DNA from: Streptomyces sp. ICC1
GTDB taxonomy: Bacteria; Actinomycetota; Actinomycetes; Streptomycetales; Streptomycetaceae
Direction of reading: 5' to 3'
Assembly: GCF_003287935.1 (NCBI RefSeq)
Contig: NZ_CP030287.1
Span: forward strand, 3,066,267-3,130,266
Length of the DNA stretch: 64,000 nt
Part shown: one piece after another, positions 16,330 through 25,680 of the stretch
Layout: every line of letters begins with the position of its first letter
Numbering within the stretch: position 1 is the first letter of the stretch
Notes under the pieces: generated by a model
Told to the model about the DNA's origin: nothing
The model's database searches: none
The model's input: only the letters and a program-made list of their open reading frames with translations
Program-made: the position numbers and the translations under genes

Positions 16330-17217
16330 TCAGCCGCCGACCAGGGGGTCCCGTGCACCCCGCCGACGGCGCACGCCCACCACCACTGCGGCGACCAGCA
16401 GCAGGACCAGCAGGACGGCGAGCGTGAGCGGGAGCAGCGACCCGGGCGTCGCACCGAAGTACAGGAACGGCAGTCCCGCGAGCAAGACGGCGGGTGCGGT
16501 GCACAGCCGGGCGAACGCCGGGCGTCCGGCCAACAGCAGTCCGGCGGCCACCGGCACGACGAAGCGCAGCTGGGTGAACGGGTACTCCAGCGGGACCACC
16601 AGCACCGCACCCTCCAGCACCAGCGTCCACGCCATCACGGCGGCCACCCCGGCCCGGGTGCGGATCCGCGGAGCCGGCCGCAGGTCCGGCGGGCACGCCA
16701 CCGCCCCCAGGGCCAGGGCCAGGGTCGGGGCCAGGACGAGCATCGGGGTGGTGAAGAGCGCCGAGATCCCGATGCCACCGATGCCCGTCCGGAACGTAGT
16801 GGCGGCGATCTCCACGACCACTCCCACCAGCACGATCCAGTTGCCCACCGGCCAGCGGCCGGCCAGTGCGAGGAACACGCCGAGCAGCATGACCAGGTAT
16901 CCCGCGACCAGCGTCACGAAACCCGCGCCGACCTGTCCCCCGGCGAAGAGGGCGTAGCGCATCAATCCGACCCATCCCGACGCGGTCGCCCCGACCACGA
17001 CCAAGGCGAACGGCGCCAGCGCCGCCAGGAGTCGGCCGGGCCGACCCGTGGAGCCCAGGCCGAGCCGCATGCGCAGGGCGTGTCCGGCCACGTCGGCACC
17101 TTCCCGTAGCCGGGCGGGCGCCCCCGCCCCTCGCGTGGCCTCCCGGTACGCGTCGGCGATCTCGTCGCCGAACTCCCGCCGGTAGGCGGCGGGATACAGC
17201 CTCAGCAGCGTGGTCAC
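16330..17217 (-). CDS. PadR-linked polytopic membrane protein
   Basis: A 295-residue integral membrane protein. The cytoplasmic N-terminus (LLRLYPAAYRREFGDEIADAYRE) resembles that of proteins often found beside PadR repressors, followed by seven or eight hydrophobic segments and an Arg-rich C-terminus. GTG 17217 overlaps the padR stop by 4 bp, so the two are co-translated. By analogy with other PadR pairs it may be a stress or efflux component whose production the repressor controls. No transport motif was recognised. Confidence 0.75.
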   Translation of the reverse strand: MTTLLRLYPAAYRREFGDEIADAYREATRGAGAPARLREGADVAGHALRMRLGLGSTGRPGRLLAALAPFALVVVGATASGWVGLMRYALFAGGQVGAGFVTLVAGYLVMLLGVFLALAGRWPVGNWIVLVGVVVEIAATTFRTGIGGIGISALFTTPMLVLAPTLALALGAVACPPDLRPAPRIRTRAGVAAVMAWTLVLEGAVLVVPLEYPFTQLRFVVPVAAGLLLAGRPAFARLCTAPAVLLAGLPFLYFGATPGSLLPLTLAVLLVLLLVAAVVVGVRRRRGARDPLVGG

Positions 17218-17639
17218 GAGCCCACCACCGTTCCGCCGACGCGGAAGGAGGCGCGGACGGAGGCACGGGAGGAGGCACGGAAGGAGGCGCGGAAGGAGGC
17301 GCCGACGGAGGTTCCCGCCCCGCCGAGTCCCAGCCGCCGGGTCGCCTCCTGCGCGGTGCGCGCGAGCCGGGCCGCCTCGGCGGCCAGGGTCTCCCGCCCG
17401 CGGGGGGCGAGCGCGTAGCTGCGCCGCCTGCGTCCGTCGACCACCTCTTCCTCGTGGACGGCGATGAGTTCTTGCTCCAGGAGCCGCTCCAGGGCTCCGT
17501 AGAGCGTTCCGGTGCGCATCTTGGTGCGGCCTTCCGAAATCTTCTCGACCTCCTGGGCGATCGCGTAGCCGTGCCGCGGGGCATCGGCGATCGCCGTGAG
17601 GATCAGCAGGGTCGGCTCGCGGAGAGCTTGATCATTCAC
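17214..17639 (-). CDS. PadR-family transcriptional repressor
   Basis: A 141-residue regulator. The winged-helix signature is clear: LLILTAIADAPRHGYAIAQEV near residues 10-30, then RTGTLYGALERLLEQ and RRRSYALAPRGRETL. The dimerisation tail is replaced by a repetitive ASFRASFRASSRASVRASF stretch derived from short tandem DNA repeats at about 17222-17310. The start is GTG 17639. A 38-bp dyad lies just upstream, so autoregulation of this gene and its membrane partner is likely. Confidence 0.88.
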   Translation of the reverse strand: MNDQALREPTLLILTAIADAPRHGYAIAQEVEKISEGRTKMRTGTLYGALERLLEQELIAVHEEEVVDGRRRRSYALAPRGRETLAAEAARLARTAQEATRRLGLGGAGTSVGASFRASFRASSRASVRASFRVGGTVVGS

Positions 17640-17648
17640 ACACCGACC

Positions 17649-17686
17649 ATAGCTCGGCAGCCGACATATGTCGATAGCCGACCTAT
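17649..17686 (-). promoter_or_regulatory. 38-bp dyad, probable PadR operator
   Basis: A perfect 12-bp palindrome CGACATATGTCG (17662-17673) is nested in outer arms ATAGCTCGGC (17649-17658) and GCCGACCTAT (17677-17686) with the same centre, so 15 of 19 positions pair. It sits 10 bp upstream of the padR GTG and overlaps the last 4 bp of the methyltransferase gene. PadR proteins bind dyads of this general size in their own promoters. Confidence 0.65.
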
Positions 17687-18669
17687 GGAGCCCGGGTCTC
17701 CCCCAGGGGCCACACGTAGGGCCCCTGGGGATCGTCCAGCCACGACCACTGCCCCTCGGCGCTGACCGTCACCCCGAACCGCTCGCGCGCCGGCCGGTCC
17801 TCGCGCCGCCACAGGTCCAGCGCCTCCCTCGTGTGCAGCGCGCCCGAGGTCAGCAGCAGCATGAACTGGAAGCGCTCGTTCTCCACCAGCTCGTACGGGA
17901 GCCCCTCCGGCATCCCGTACGTGCCCGGCGGCGCCGCCGTGGCCCCGCGCAGGGGCACGAAATATGCCGAGGTGTGCAGGAAGCGGCCCTCCGCGAGCTC
18001 CTCGTCCCGCACCGTGAGCGCGATCAGCCCGGTCGACAGCGGGGCCAGGATCCGCGCCCCCGGCCGACACTGGGCGAGCCAGGCGTACGGGATCAGCGGG
18101 AGCGTGCAGGTCACCAGGATCCGGTCGAAGGGGGCGCGCGAGGGGCAGCCGCGCGCCCCGTCTCCGGTGACGACGGCAGGCCGGTGGCCGAGCCGGGCGA
18201 GGTGCGCGCGGGCCGACTCGGTGATCTCCTCGTCCAGGTCCACCGTGGTGACGAGGTCGTCGCCGAGCCGGTGGCACAGCAGGGCCGCGTTGTAGCCGGT
18301 GCCCGCGCCGATCTCCAGCACGTGGTCCCCGTCGCGCACGTCGAGGGCGTGGAGCATCTTCGCCATCAGCGAGGGCTGGCTGCTGGAGGAGACCAGCTCG
18401 CCGTCGCGCAGCCGGGTCGCGAGCGGGGCGTCGGTGTAGACCCCGCGCAGCCAGCGGGCGCGCTGCGCGGGGTCGGGGTCCTCGGCCCAGAGCCGTTCGT
18501 GGCCCGCGCCGCGGCCGGTGAAGTAGTACGGGACGAAGACGTGCCGGGGCACGGCGGCGAAGGCCGCCCGCCAGGCCGGATCCTCCAGCGCCCCGGCGGC
18601 GGTCAGCTCACGGACCTGCGCCGCGTGCGCGGTCTCCAGCACGTCGCGGACCTCGGCTTGTGCGCCCAT
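17683..18669 (-). CDS. Protein-L-isoaspartate O-methyltransferase-like protein
   Basis: A 328-residue SAM-dependent methyltransferase. The N-terminal part has PRHVFVPYYF, and SSSSQPSLMAKML precedes the SAM motif VLEIGAGTGYNAALL (about residues 120-135), as in the Pcm family. These enzymes repair isoaspartyl sites in ageing proteins; actinomycetes also use relatives as tailoring enzymes for peptides. The usual Pcm is about 210 residues, so the C-terminal 110 residues are extra. ATG 18669 was chosen because upstream codons translate a Gly/Pro-rich repeat region and not protein-like sequence. No RiPP precursor was found beside it. Confidence 0.85.
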   Translation of the reverse strand: MGAQAEVRDVLETAHAAQVRELTAAGALEDPAWRAAFAAVPRHVFVPYYFTGRGAGHERLWAEDPDPAQRARWLRGVYTDAPLATRLRDGELVSSSSQPSLMAKMLHALDVRDGDHVLEIGAGTGYNAALLCHRLGDDLVTTVDLDEEITESARAHLARLGHRPAVVTGDGARGCPSRAPFDRILVTCTLPLIPYAWLAQCRPGARILAPLSTGLIALTVRDEELAEGRFLHTSAYFVPLRGATAAPPGTYGMPEGLPYELVENERFQFMLLLTSGALHTREALDLWRREDRPARERFGVTVSAEGQWSWLDDPQGPYVWPLGETRAP

Positions 18670-18699
18670 GCATCCACTGTCCTGCGGACCTCGCCGCCG

Positions 18700-18785
18700 G
18701 GCGACCCCGGGGACTCCCCCGGGGCTTCCCCCAGGACTCGCCAGGGACTCCCCTGGGACTCCCGCCGGGACCCCCTTGGGGGGGC
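18700..18785. repeat. Repetitive GGGACTCCC-type intergenic region
   Basis: The spacer between the methyltransferase and globin starts contains several overlapping imperfect palindromes and at least three copies of a GGACTCCC core with CCCCGGGG and CCCCTGGG blocks. It encodes nothing convincing. It can form alternative hairpins just upstream of both divergent genes. Confidence 0.5.
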
Positions 18786-18829
18786 CTAGGGCCGGGGTCC
18801 TCCGTCCGGGCGTCTGAGACGATGGTCGG

Positions 18830-19234
18830 GTGAATGAGATTCCGCGGGGCACGGTCCAGGAGCAGACCTTCTACGAACAGGTGGGCGGCGAGGCCACCTT
18901 CCGCCGCCTGGTCCACCGCTTCTACGAGGGGGTCGCGGAAGACCCGCTGCTGCGTCCGATGTACCCGGAGGGGGACCTGGGACCGGCCGAGGAGCGGTTC
19001 GCGCTGTTCCTGATGCAGTACTGGGGCGGCCCGAACACCTACAGCGAGAACCGCGGCCACCCGCGCCTGCGCATGCGGCACGCGCCGTTCCAGGTGGACT
19101 CCGCGGCCCACGACGCGTGGCTGCGCCACATGCGGGTCGCCGTGGACGAGATCGGCCTCGCCCCGGAGCTCGAGGCGCAGCTGTGGCGCTACCTGACGTA
19201 CGCGGCGGCGTCGATGATCAATACGGCGGGCTGA
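18830..19234 (+). CDS. glbO-like: Group II truncated haemoglobin
   Basis: A 134-residue 2-on-2 globin. FYEQVGGEATFRRLVHRFY marks the N-terminal helices, LFLMQYWGG the CD/E region, and RMRHAPF contains the proximal histidine. Tyr and Trp positions typical of group II (trHbO) are present. These proteins bind O2 and NO and may assist respiration or detoxification. It starts with GTG at 18830 and is a single gene, ended by a strong hairpin at 19244-19277. Confidence 0.92.
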   Translation: MNEIPRGTVQEQTFYEQVGGEATFRRLVHRFYEGVAEDPLLRPMYPEGDLGPAEERFALFLMQYWGGPNTYSENRGHPRLRMRHAPFQVDSAAHDAWLRHMRVAVDEIGLAPELEAQLWRYLTYAAASMINTAG

Positions 19235-19243
19235 CCGGCCGGG

Positions 19244-19277
19244 CCCGTACGGGAGCCCGTAAGAGCTCCCGTACGGG
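19244..19277. terminator. Bidirectional hairpin terminator
   Basis: A perfect 13-bp stem (CCCGTACGGGAGC at 19244-19256 and its complement at 19265-19277) with an 8-nt loop lies between the convergent globin gene and the hypothetical gene ending at 19298. There is no long T-run, as is common in this genus. Confidence 0.75.
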
Positions 19278-19297
19278 AGCCCCTGCGGGCGGCTCCG

Positions 19298-20023
19298 TCA
19301 GACCGGCCGGACCAGCAGGGCCCCGAGGCCGCCCGGGCGGCGCGCGACGATCGAGCCGTACGGGGTGCGCAGCCGCAGCCAGCCCCCGGCGGCGAACAGC
19401 GCGAGCGGTTCGGGGGCGTCGTGCGGAGCCGACGCCGCGAGCGCGGCGGCGGGCACGGGGGACCGTACGGGCCGCAGGAAGCCCAGGGACTGCGCGGCGT
19501 GCGCGGCGCGCAGTGGAAGTTCGGTGTCCCCCAGCGTGCGGGACCAGATCTCGCGGCCGATGCGGTCGCGCTCGGAGCGGGTCCGGTGCTGCGGGGGCAG
19601 TGCCTCGTCGCGGGCCCGGAACTCGGCGACGCAGGCCGCCAGGGCCTCCCGTACGGCCTCGGGGCCGGGCAGCCCGGGCACCTGCCGCCAGCCCGCGCGG
19701 GGCGGCAGCACTCCGGCCCAGGGCGGTCCGGTGACGGGCGCGGGTACGCCGGCGCCGGCCTCCCGGCCCTCGTACACGGACTCGAGGAGCTCGCCGGCCG
19801 AGACGGTCAGGTCCAGCGGGACGGAGACGGGCGCGGCGAGCCGCACCGTGCGGACGGCCAGCACGTCGAAGGACGGGGGCCGCCCGAAGACGGCGAGCGC
19901 GCCGCCGCCGGCCTGCGCCTGCAGGCGGACGGCGGCGGCGCGGTCGTAGTGCACCAGTCGGCCCAGGAAGGCGGCGAGGTCCGCCGCCTCCCCGGAATCG
20001 GCGAAGTGCAACTGCTCGTTCAT
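19298..20023 (-). CDS. Conserved hypothetical protein
   Basis: A 241-residue soluble protein of unknown function, Ala/Arg/Pro-rich, with no signal peptide or membrane segment. The N-terminus (MNEQLHFADSGEAADLAAFLGRLVHYD) and the later stretch ERDRIGREIWSRTLGD look like genuine conserved protein. It overlaps the upstream thioesterase stop by 4 bp (ATGA), so it is coupled to it and is probably in the ettA transcription unit. Confidence 0.75.
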   Translation of the reverse strand: MNEQLHFADSGEAADLAAFLGRLVHYDRAAAVRLQAQAGGGALAVFGRPPSFDVLAVRTVRLAAPVSVPLDLTVSAGELLESVYEGREAGAGVPAPVTGPPWAGVLPPRAGWRQVPGLPGPEAVREALAACVAEFRARDEALPPQHRTRSERDRIGREIWSRTLGDTELPLRAAHAAQSLGFLRPVRSPVPAAALAASAPHDAPEPLALFAAGGWLRLRTPYGSIVARRPGGLGALLVRPV

Positions 20024-20487
20024 GCCGCGATGCCCCCGGCAGGGGCCGCGGCACCGGCCTGCGGCTCGTCCAGGTACTCCTGGAGGAAGAGCTTCTCCTC
20101 GGCCGAGATGCGGCGGGGCCGCCCCTCGGCGAGGTTGTAGGGCACGACGACGGTCTCGGCGCGCACGTAGACCGTTTCGGGCGTGTCCGCCGTCGCCTCG
20201 TCCTTGACCTCGTAGCGGATGGTCAGGGACGCGGCGCCTATGCGGGTCACCCAGGACTCGATGAGGACCGGCTCGTGGCGGTGCACGAGGGGCAGCTTGT
20301 AGTCGATCTCGTGGCGGGCCACGACGGAACCGCCCGTGAAGGACTCACTGCCCTCCCCCGGCGCGAGGCGGAACATGAAGTCGATCCGCGCCTCCTCCAG
20401 ATAGCGGAGGAAGACGACGTTGTTGACGTGCCCGAAGGCATCCATGTCCGCCCAGCGCAGGGGGCACCGGTAGTGGTGTCTGGCCAT
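20020..20487 (-). CDS. Acyl-CoA thioesterase, 4HBT hot-dog family
   Basis: A 155-residue hot-dog-fold thioesterase. The 4-hydroxybenzoyl-CoA thioesterase-type motif DMDAFGHVNNVVFLRYLEEAR is near residues 14-34 and includes the catalytic Asp. It should hydrolyse acyl-CoA esters in the cytosol; the chain preference is unknown. It lies 19 bp downstream of ettA and overlaps the next gene, so it is part of a three-gene unit. Confidence 0.9.
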   Translation of the reverse strand: MARHHYRCPLRWADMDAFGHVNNVVFLRYLEEARIDFMFRLAPGEGSESFTGGSVVARHEIDYKLPLVHRHEPVLIESWVTRIGAASLTIRYEVKDEATADTPETVYVRAETVVVPYNLAEGRPRRISAEEKLFLQEYLDEPQAGAAAPAGGIAA

Positions 20488-20506
20488 GGCGACGCGACCT
20501 CAGTCC

Positions 20507-22171
<1,665 letters not shown>

Positions 22172-22340
22172 GAGAAACCGTCCGGCAGATCGATGGGTGG
22201 GCAGATACACCCCATCTTGCCTGACGTCCATCCCCCGGGGGAAACCCGTATGGTCCCGGCGCTCTGACCTGCGCGGCGGCTGGAGGGGACGGACGACCGT
22301 GGCCGTCATGGCTTGCCGCCGGGCCGTCCCCGGCCCCCTC

Positions 22341-22386
22341 GGACGGCCCTGCGGACGGCCCGGGGACGGCCCTGCGGACGGCCCGG
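22341..22386. repeat. Tandem 23-bp repeat in a 313-bp non-coding gap
   Basis: Two perfect adjacent 23-bp copies (GGACGGCCCTGCGGACGG plus CCCGG) at 22341-22363 and 22364-22386. The surrounding gap, 22172-22484, should hold the ettA promoter. Otherwise I see only GC-rich repetitive sequence in it. Confidence 0.7.
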
Positions 22387-22484
22387 CGGCACCCACCGTG
22401 GGTCCCGTTCTCGCAGGTGGCGGGCCCGCCCTGATGACCCGGCCCGACGGCCCGAGCCGGTCGGGCCACGGGCAGGATGGGGAC

Positions 22485-22820
22485 GTGCTCCCTCCCCGAC
22501 TGCTGTGGTGCGACCCCCGGCCCATCCCCCGGTTCAACCTGCAGGAACCAGTGACCATCGTCGTCCGCGATCCCGGCTTCCACGAGCCGGCCGATGAGGA
22601 TGACTGCTGGAACTTCTGGTACTTCTGCCAGGCCCATGACAGCCTCTTCCGTGAGGAGCCCTGCCGGGGAGGGCCCCACCTCGTCGTCTCGCACTGCGAG
22701 GAGCACGGACCGGAGAACGTGTGGCCGCAGCCCCTCATGCTGCTGTTCCCGGAAGGGTTCGACCCCCCGCTGAGCGCTGAGCAGCTGGCCTGGGTGCAGG
22801 CCGAGAACGACGCCGTCTAG
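22485..22820 (+). CDS. Small hypothetical protein rich in Cys/Trp/His
   Basis: A 111-residue protein I do not recognise. It has a well-conserved look: PRPIPRFNLQEPVTIVVRDPGF, then DDCWNFWYFCQAHD and HLVVSHCEEHGPENVWP. Several Cys and His residues could bind a metal. GTG 22485 follows GGATGGGGAC; ATG 22434 in the same frame is the alternative. Its TAG stop (22818-22820) lies inside the inverted-repeat element at 22817-22981. Confidence 0.6.
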   Translation: MLPPRLLWCDPRPIPRFNLQEPVTIVVRDPGFHEPADEDDCWNFWYFCQAHDSLFREEPCRGGPHLVVSHCEEHGPENVWPQPLMLLFPEGFDPPLSAEQLAWVQAENDAV

Positions 22821-22981
22821 TGCTGTGGCCGGAAAGGTTTGCCGGGTCGCGGTGTCCGGTGCGGTGCCTCGCAAGGCGGAGGGCCGCCGCTTGTACTGGA
22901 CGTACTTCGGTGGTCCGACAACGCGGCGAGGTGCCGTGCCGGGCGCCGCGACCCGGTGAACCTTTCCGGTCACAGCACTAG
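22817..22981. repeat. 165-bp inverted-repeat element (MITE- or RNA-hairpin-like)
   Basis: The 36-bp ends (22817-22852 and 22946-22981) are inverted repeats matching at 33 of 36 positions, starting CTAGTGCTGTG. The match continues inward for 20 more positions (22853-22872 with 22926-22945). Every mismatch over the 56 pairs is a transition that leaves a G-U pair, so the RNA could form an uninterrupted 56-bp stem with a 53-nt loop. Both ends are CTAG. A partial extra copy of the end (TAGTGCTGTGGCCGG) follows at 22983-22997 and encodes the end of the next gene. It contains no ORF of note. Confidence 0.85.
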
Positions 22982-24205
22982 CTAGTGCTGTGGCCGGGCG
23001 GCGGCGGTCAGGCGGGCGCCGGCCGCCGCCCGTACTGCGGGCAGCTCCATCGGATCGTCGCGCAGGACCGCGATCCGCGCCAGGTTCTCCGGACCGGGGG
23101 GCGCCGAGGCGATCCCGAGCAGCCGGGTCCGTTCCTCGCAGTCCCAGAGCGACTCGGTGTAGGCGTCATCCAGCCCGGACGGGTCGATGGCGGCGAGCGC
23201 GCCCAGGTAGTCGGCCCGCTCGTACGAGTGCGGGGTGTGCAGCCAGAACCGGCGCAGCACGGGGACGGCCCCGGCGGCGGCGGGCCCGAGGCCGGCCAGC
23301 CGCTTCGCGGTGACGTCGGGGCCGCACCAGGTGCGCGCCTCCCACTGACCCGCGAGTTCCGCCACGAGCCCCGGCAGCGCCTCGGGGCCGGGGTGGTCGG
23401 CCAGGACGTCGGCGCCCAGCCGGGCCAGCCACTCGCGGTCGTCCGCCGCCCAGCCGGGTGCCGCGGGCACGGCGAGGGCTCCGAGGCGGCCGACCGCCCG
23501 CAGGAGGAAGGGCAGGGGCCTGAGGCCGTTCCCGGTGCCGAGTGAGGGCACCAGGGGGATCAGCCCTTCGGCGGGCTCCCGCCCGGCCAGCACGCGCAGC
23601 GCGTCGATCTTCGTCTGGAACTCCGTGCCGTCGGCGGCCAGCAGGGCGAGCAGTTCCCCGTCGCCCAGCCCGTCCAGCGAAGGCCGCGGAGGGTGCCGGA
23701 GGCCCGGCACCTCGATCCCGAACCGGGCCCACGGCTCGTAGGACCACGGGAGGTCCTCCTCCCCGCCGATCCGGGCCCGCGCGATGTCGCCCAGGTCCTC
23801 CCACCACTCGACAGGCCAGGTGACCGCGACGGATTCCAGTACGCGGACCCAGTGCTCGCCCTCCCGGACGTACGCCCGCAGTCCCTCCCGGGCCTCGTCC
23901 GAACCGGCGAGGGCCAGCAGCTCCAGCACGTAGACGGCCCGGAACGTCGCCTCCTCGTCCCCCGCCAGCTGGTCGACGACCGGCGTCGGCGAGAGCTCCA
24001 GGTCCCGGACGAGCCGTGCCTGGTAGAGGTGGCGGGTGTCGGTCTGGCAGTCCCACTTCCAGTCCCGGCGGATCCCGTCGTACACGGCCGCGGCGGCACC
24101 GCTCGGATCCCGGAGCGCCCGTATCGCGCCCAGGCCGCGCCCCCGTTGCAGCAGGCCCTCGACCGAGTCGGAGGGGGCGTGGGGCATTGCGTCTTCTTCG
24201 CTCAT
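22982..24205 (-). CDS. Hypothetical helical-repeat (HEAT-like) protein
   Basis: A 407-residue soluble protein with repeated Leu/Ala-rich helical pairs, Trp-rich patches (DWKWDCQTD, WPVEWWEDLGD) and no signal peptide. The pattern suggests a HEAT-type scaffold, but I do not recognise the family. ATG 24205 was chosen; ATG 24187 is also possible. Its last four codons and stop (RPQH, TAG) are encoded by a 15-bp copy of the end of the neighbouring inverted-repeat element, so the natural C-terminus may have been altered. Confidence 0.7.
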   Translation of the reverse strand: MSEEDAMPHAPSDSVEGLLQRGRGLGAIRALRDPSGAAAAVYDGIRRDWKWDCQTDTRHLYQARLVRDLELSPTPVVDQLAGDEEATFRAVYVLELLALAGSDEAREGLRAYVREGEHWVRVLESVAVTWPVEWWEDLGDIARARIGGEEDLPWSYEPWARFGIEVPGLRHPPRPSLDGLGDGELLALLAADGTEFQTKIDALRVLAGREPAEGLIPLVPSLGTGNGLRPLPFLLRAVGRLGALAVPAAPGWAADDREWLARLGADVLADHPGPEALPGLVAELAGQWEARTWCGPDVTAKRLAGLGPAAAGAVPVLRRFWLHTPHSYERADYLGALAAIDPSGLDDAYTESLWDCEERTRLLGIASAPPGPENLARIAVLRDDPMELPAVRAAAGARLTAAARPQH

Positions 24206-24373
24206 CACCGGGCACCCTGCCCGACCGGGGGCGGGCCCGCCACGCGTTTTCGGTGCGGGCGGGGTCGGCGAAAGGGCCCCGCGGGCCCCGTCTCGCACGG
24301 CAGGATGACGCTGACGCCGACGGGGAGCGGCCGGGGGGCTGCGGCCGCGGTGGGAGGAAAAGGTGGGGGGAGC

Positions 24374-24919
24374 ATGGACAACGGACTGATCGCGCTCGGC
24401 GCCGCCGTCGTCGGCGTGGCCGGAACGCTGCTGGCGACCCTGTTGTCGCAGCGGATGCTGTCGCGCCTGCAGGCGGCTCAGTTCGAGCGGGAGCAGCAGG
24501 TGGCCCACACCTCGTGGGTGCGGGAGCAGGAGCTGGCGGACCTGGCCCGCCGGCGCGAGTGCTACACGGCGGCGAACGCCGCGTACCGGCGGTACCGGAT
24601 CGCTCTCATGTACTTCCTGTGGGTCGTCCACCGTGAGCAGGTCGAGCCGCAGGAGCGGGCGGCGGTGGAGGAGGCCCGCAACGCGCACCACGCCGCCTTC
24701 GCGGAGGCGCAGATGATCGCTTCGGCCGCCGTGCTCGTGGAACTGGACCTGATGACGAAGCGCATGGCCGGCGCCTACTCCCGGACCATGCGGCTGGCGG
24801 AGGGGACGCCCGAGCCGCGCGGGTCGTTCGAGGAGATCCACGCCGAGCTCATCGCCCTCACGGTGCGCTGGGAGGGCATGCGGGGCGCGATGCGGACCGA
24901 TCTCGGCGTCGCGGGCTGA
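24374..24919 (+). CDS. Hypothetical membrane-anchored coiled-coil protein
   Basis: A 181-residue protein with one N-terminal membrane segment ([20 protein letters not shown], residues 5-24) followed by a long charged helix ([19 protein letters not shown]) and a helical body. A GGTGGGGGGAG ribosome-binding site precedes ATG 24374. This plan is common in streptomycetes, but no function is known to me. It stands alone, ending about 75 bp before the Ala/Glu-rich coding pattern of the VWA gene. Confidence 0.75.
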   Translation: MDNGLIALGAAVVGVAGTLLATLLSQRMLSRLQAAQFEREQQVAHTSWVREQELADLARRRECYTAANAAYRRYRIALMYFLWVVHREQVEPQERAAVEEARNAHHAAFAEAQMIASAAVLVELDLMTKRMAGAYSRTMRLAEGTPEPRGSFEEIHAELIALTVRWEGMRGAMRTDLGVAG

Positions 24920-24947
24920 CGCGCCGCTCGGCCGGGCCGGCGGGGCG

Positions 24948-24988
24948 GCCGGCCTGGCGGGGCCGGGCTGCCGGCCTGGCGGGGCCGG
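24948..24988. repeat. 19-bp direct repeat upstream of the VWA gene
   Basis: GCCGGCCTGGCGGGGCCGG occurs at 24948-24966 and again at 24970-24988, at the point where the Ala/Glu-rich coding pattern of the VWA gene begins without a start codon. It could mark a deletion or slippage junction. Confidence 0.6.
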
Positions 24989-25206
24989 CAGCCCCGCAGC
25001 CCCCCACCCCGGCCGCACCGGAGCCGGCCGCCGAGGCCGAGGCCGTTGCGGACAAGGCCGAGCCCGCCGCGGCGGACACCACCGCGCCGCAGGCGCAGAC
25101 CGAAGCCCCCGCCGAGGCCGAGCCGGAGCCGGCAGCTGCCGTCGCTGAGGCCGAGCCGGAGCCGGCAGCTGCCGCCGCCGAGGCCGACACCGCCGACGCC
25201 GCCGTC

Positions 25207-25680
25207 GCGGACCAGGCCGAGCCGGAGGCGGAGGCCACCGCGCCCGTGGCCGAAGGCCACGACGAGGAGGCGGCCCCGGCCGCCGATACCGCCACCCCGG
25301 CGGCGGAGCCCGACACGGCCGCCACCGCTGTTGCGGACAAGGCCGAGGCGGAGCCGGAAGCGCTCCCCGAGCAGGTCCCGGTGGACGTGCCCGCGCCGCA
25401 GGCGCAGGACGAAGTCCCCGCCGAGGCCGAGCTGGCCGCCGAGGCCACCGCACCCGTGGCCGTGGACGGCGAGGAGGCGGCCCCGGCCGCCGAACCCGTC
25501 ACCGCGGAAGCGGAGCCCGCCGCGGACGCCACCGCGCCGCAGGCACAGGCGCAGGACGAGACCCCTGCCGCAGCCCCGGAGGCAGAGCCCCTCGCGGCCG
25601 ACGCCGCCACTGCGGACCAGGCCGAGCCGGAGGCGGAGGCCACCGCGCCCGTGGCCGAAGGCCACGACGAGGAGGCGGCC
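25207..25680. repeat. 69-bp perfect direct repeat within the VWA gene
   Basis: The 69 bases at 25207-25275 recur unchanged at 25612-25680, 405 bp apart and in the same reading frame, encoding an [24 protein letters not shown] stretch twice. Perfect nucleotide identity over 69 bp indicates a recent duplication or gene conversion. Recombination between the copies would remove 135 codons in frame. Shorter tandem copies (GAGCCGGAGCCGGCAGC) occur near 25120-25160. Confidence 0.85.

Noticed and set aside
17683..18669. Methyltransferase as part of a RiPP (lanthipeptide or graspeptide) cluster
   Set aside because: No precursor peptide, synthetase or ATP-grasp gene is adjacent; the neighbours are a PadR pair and a globin.
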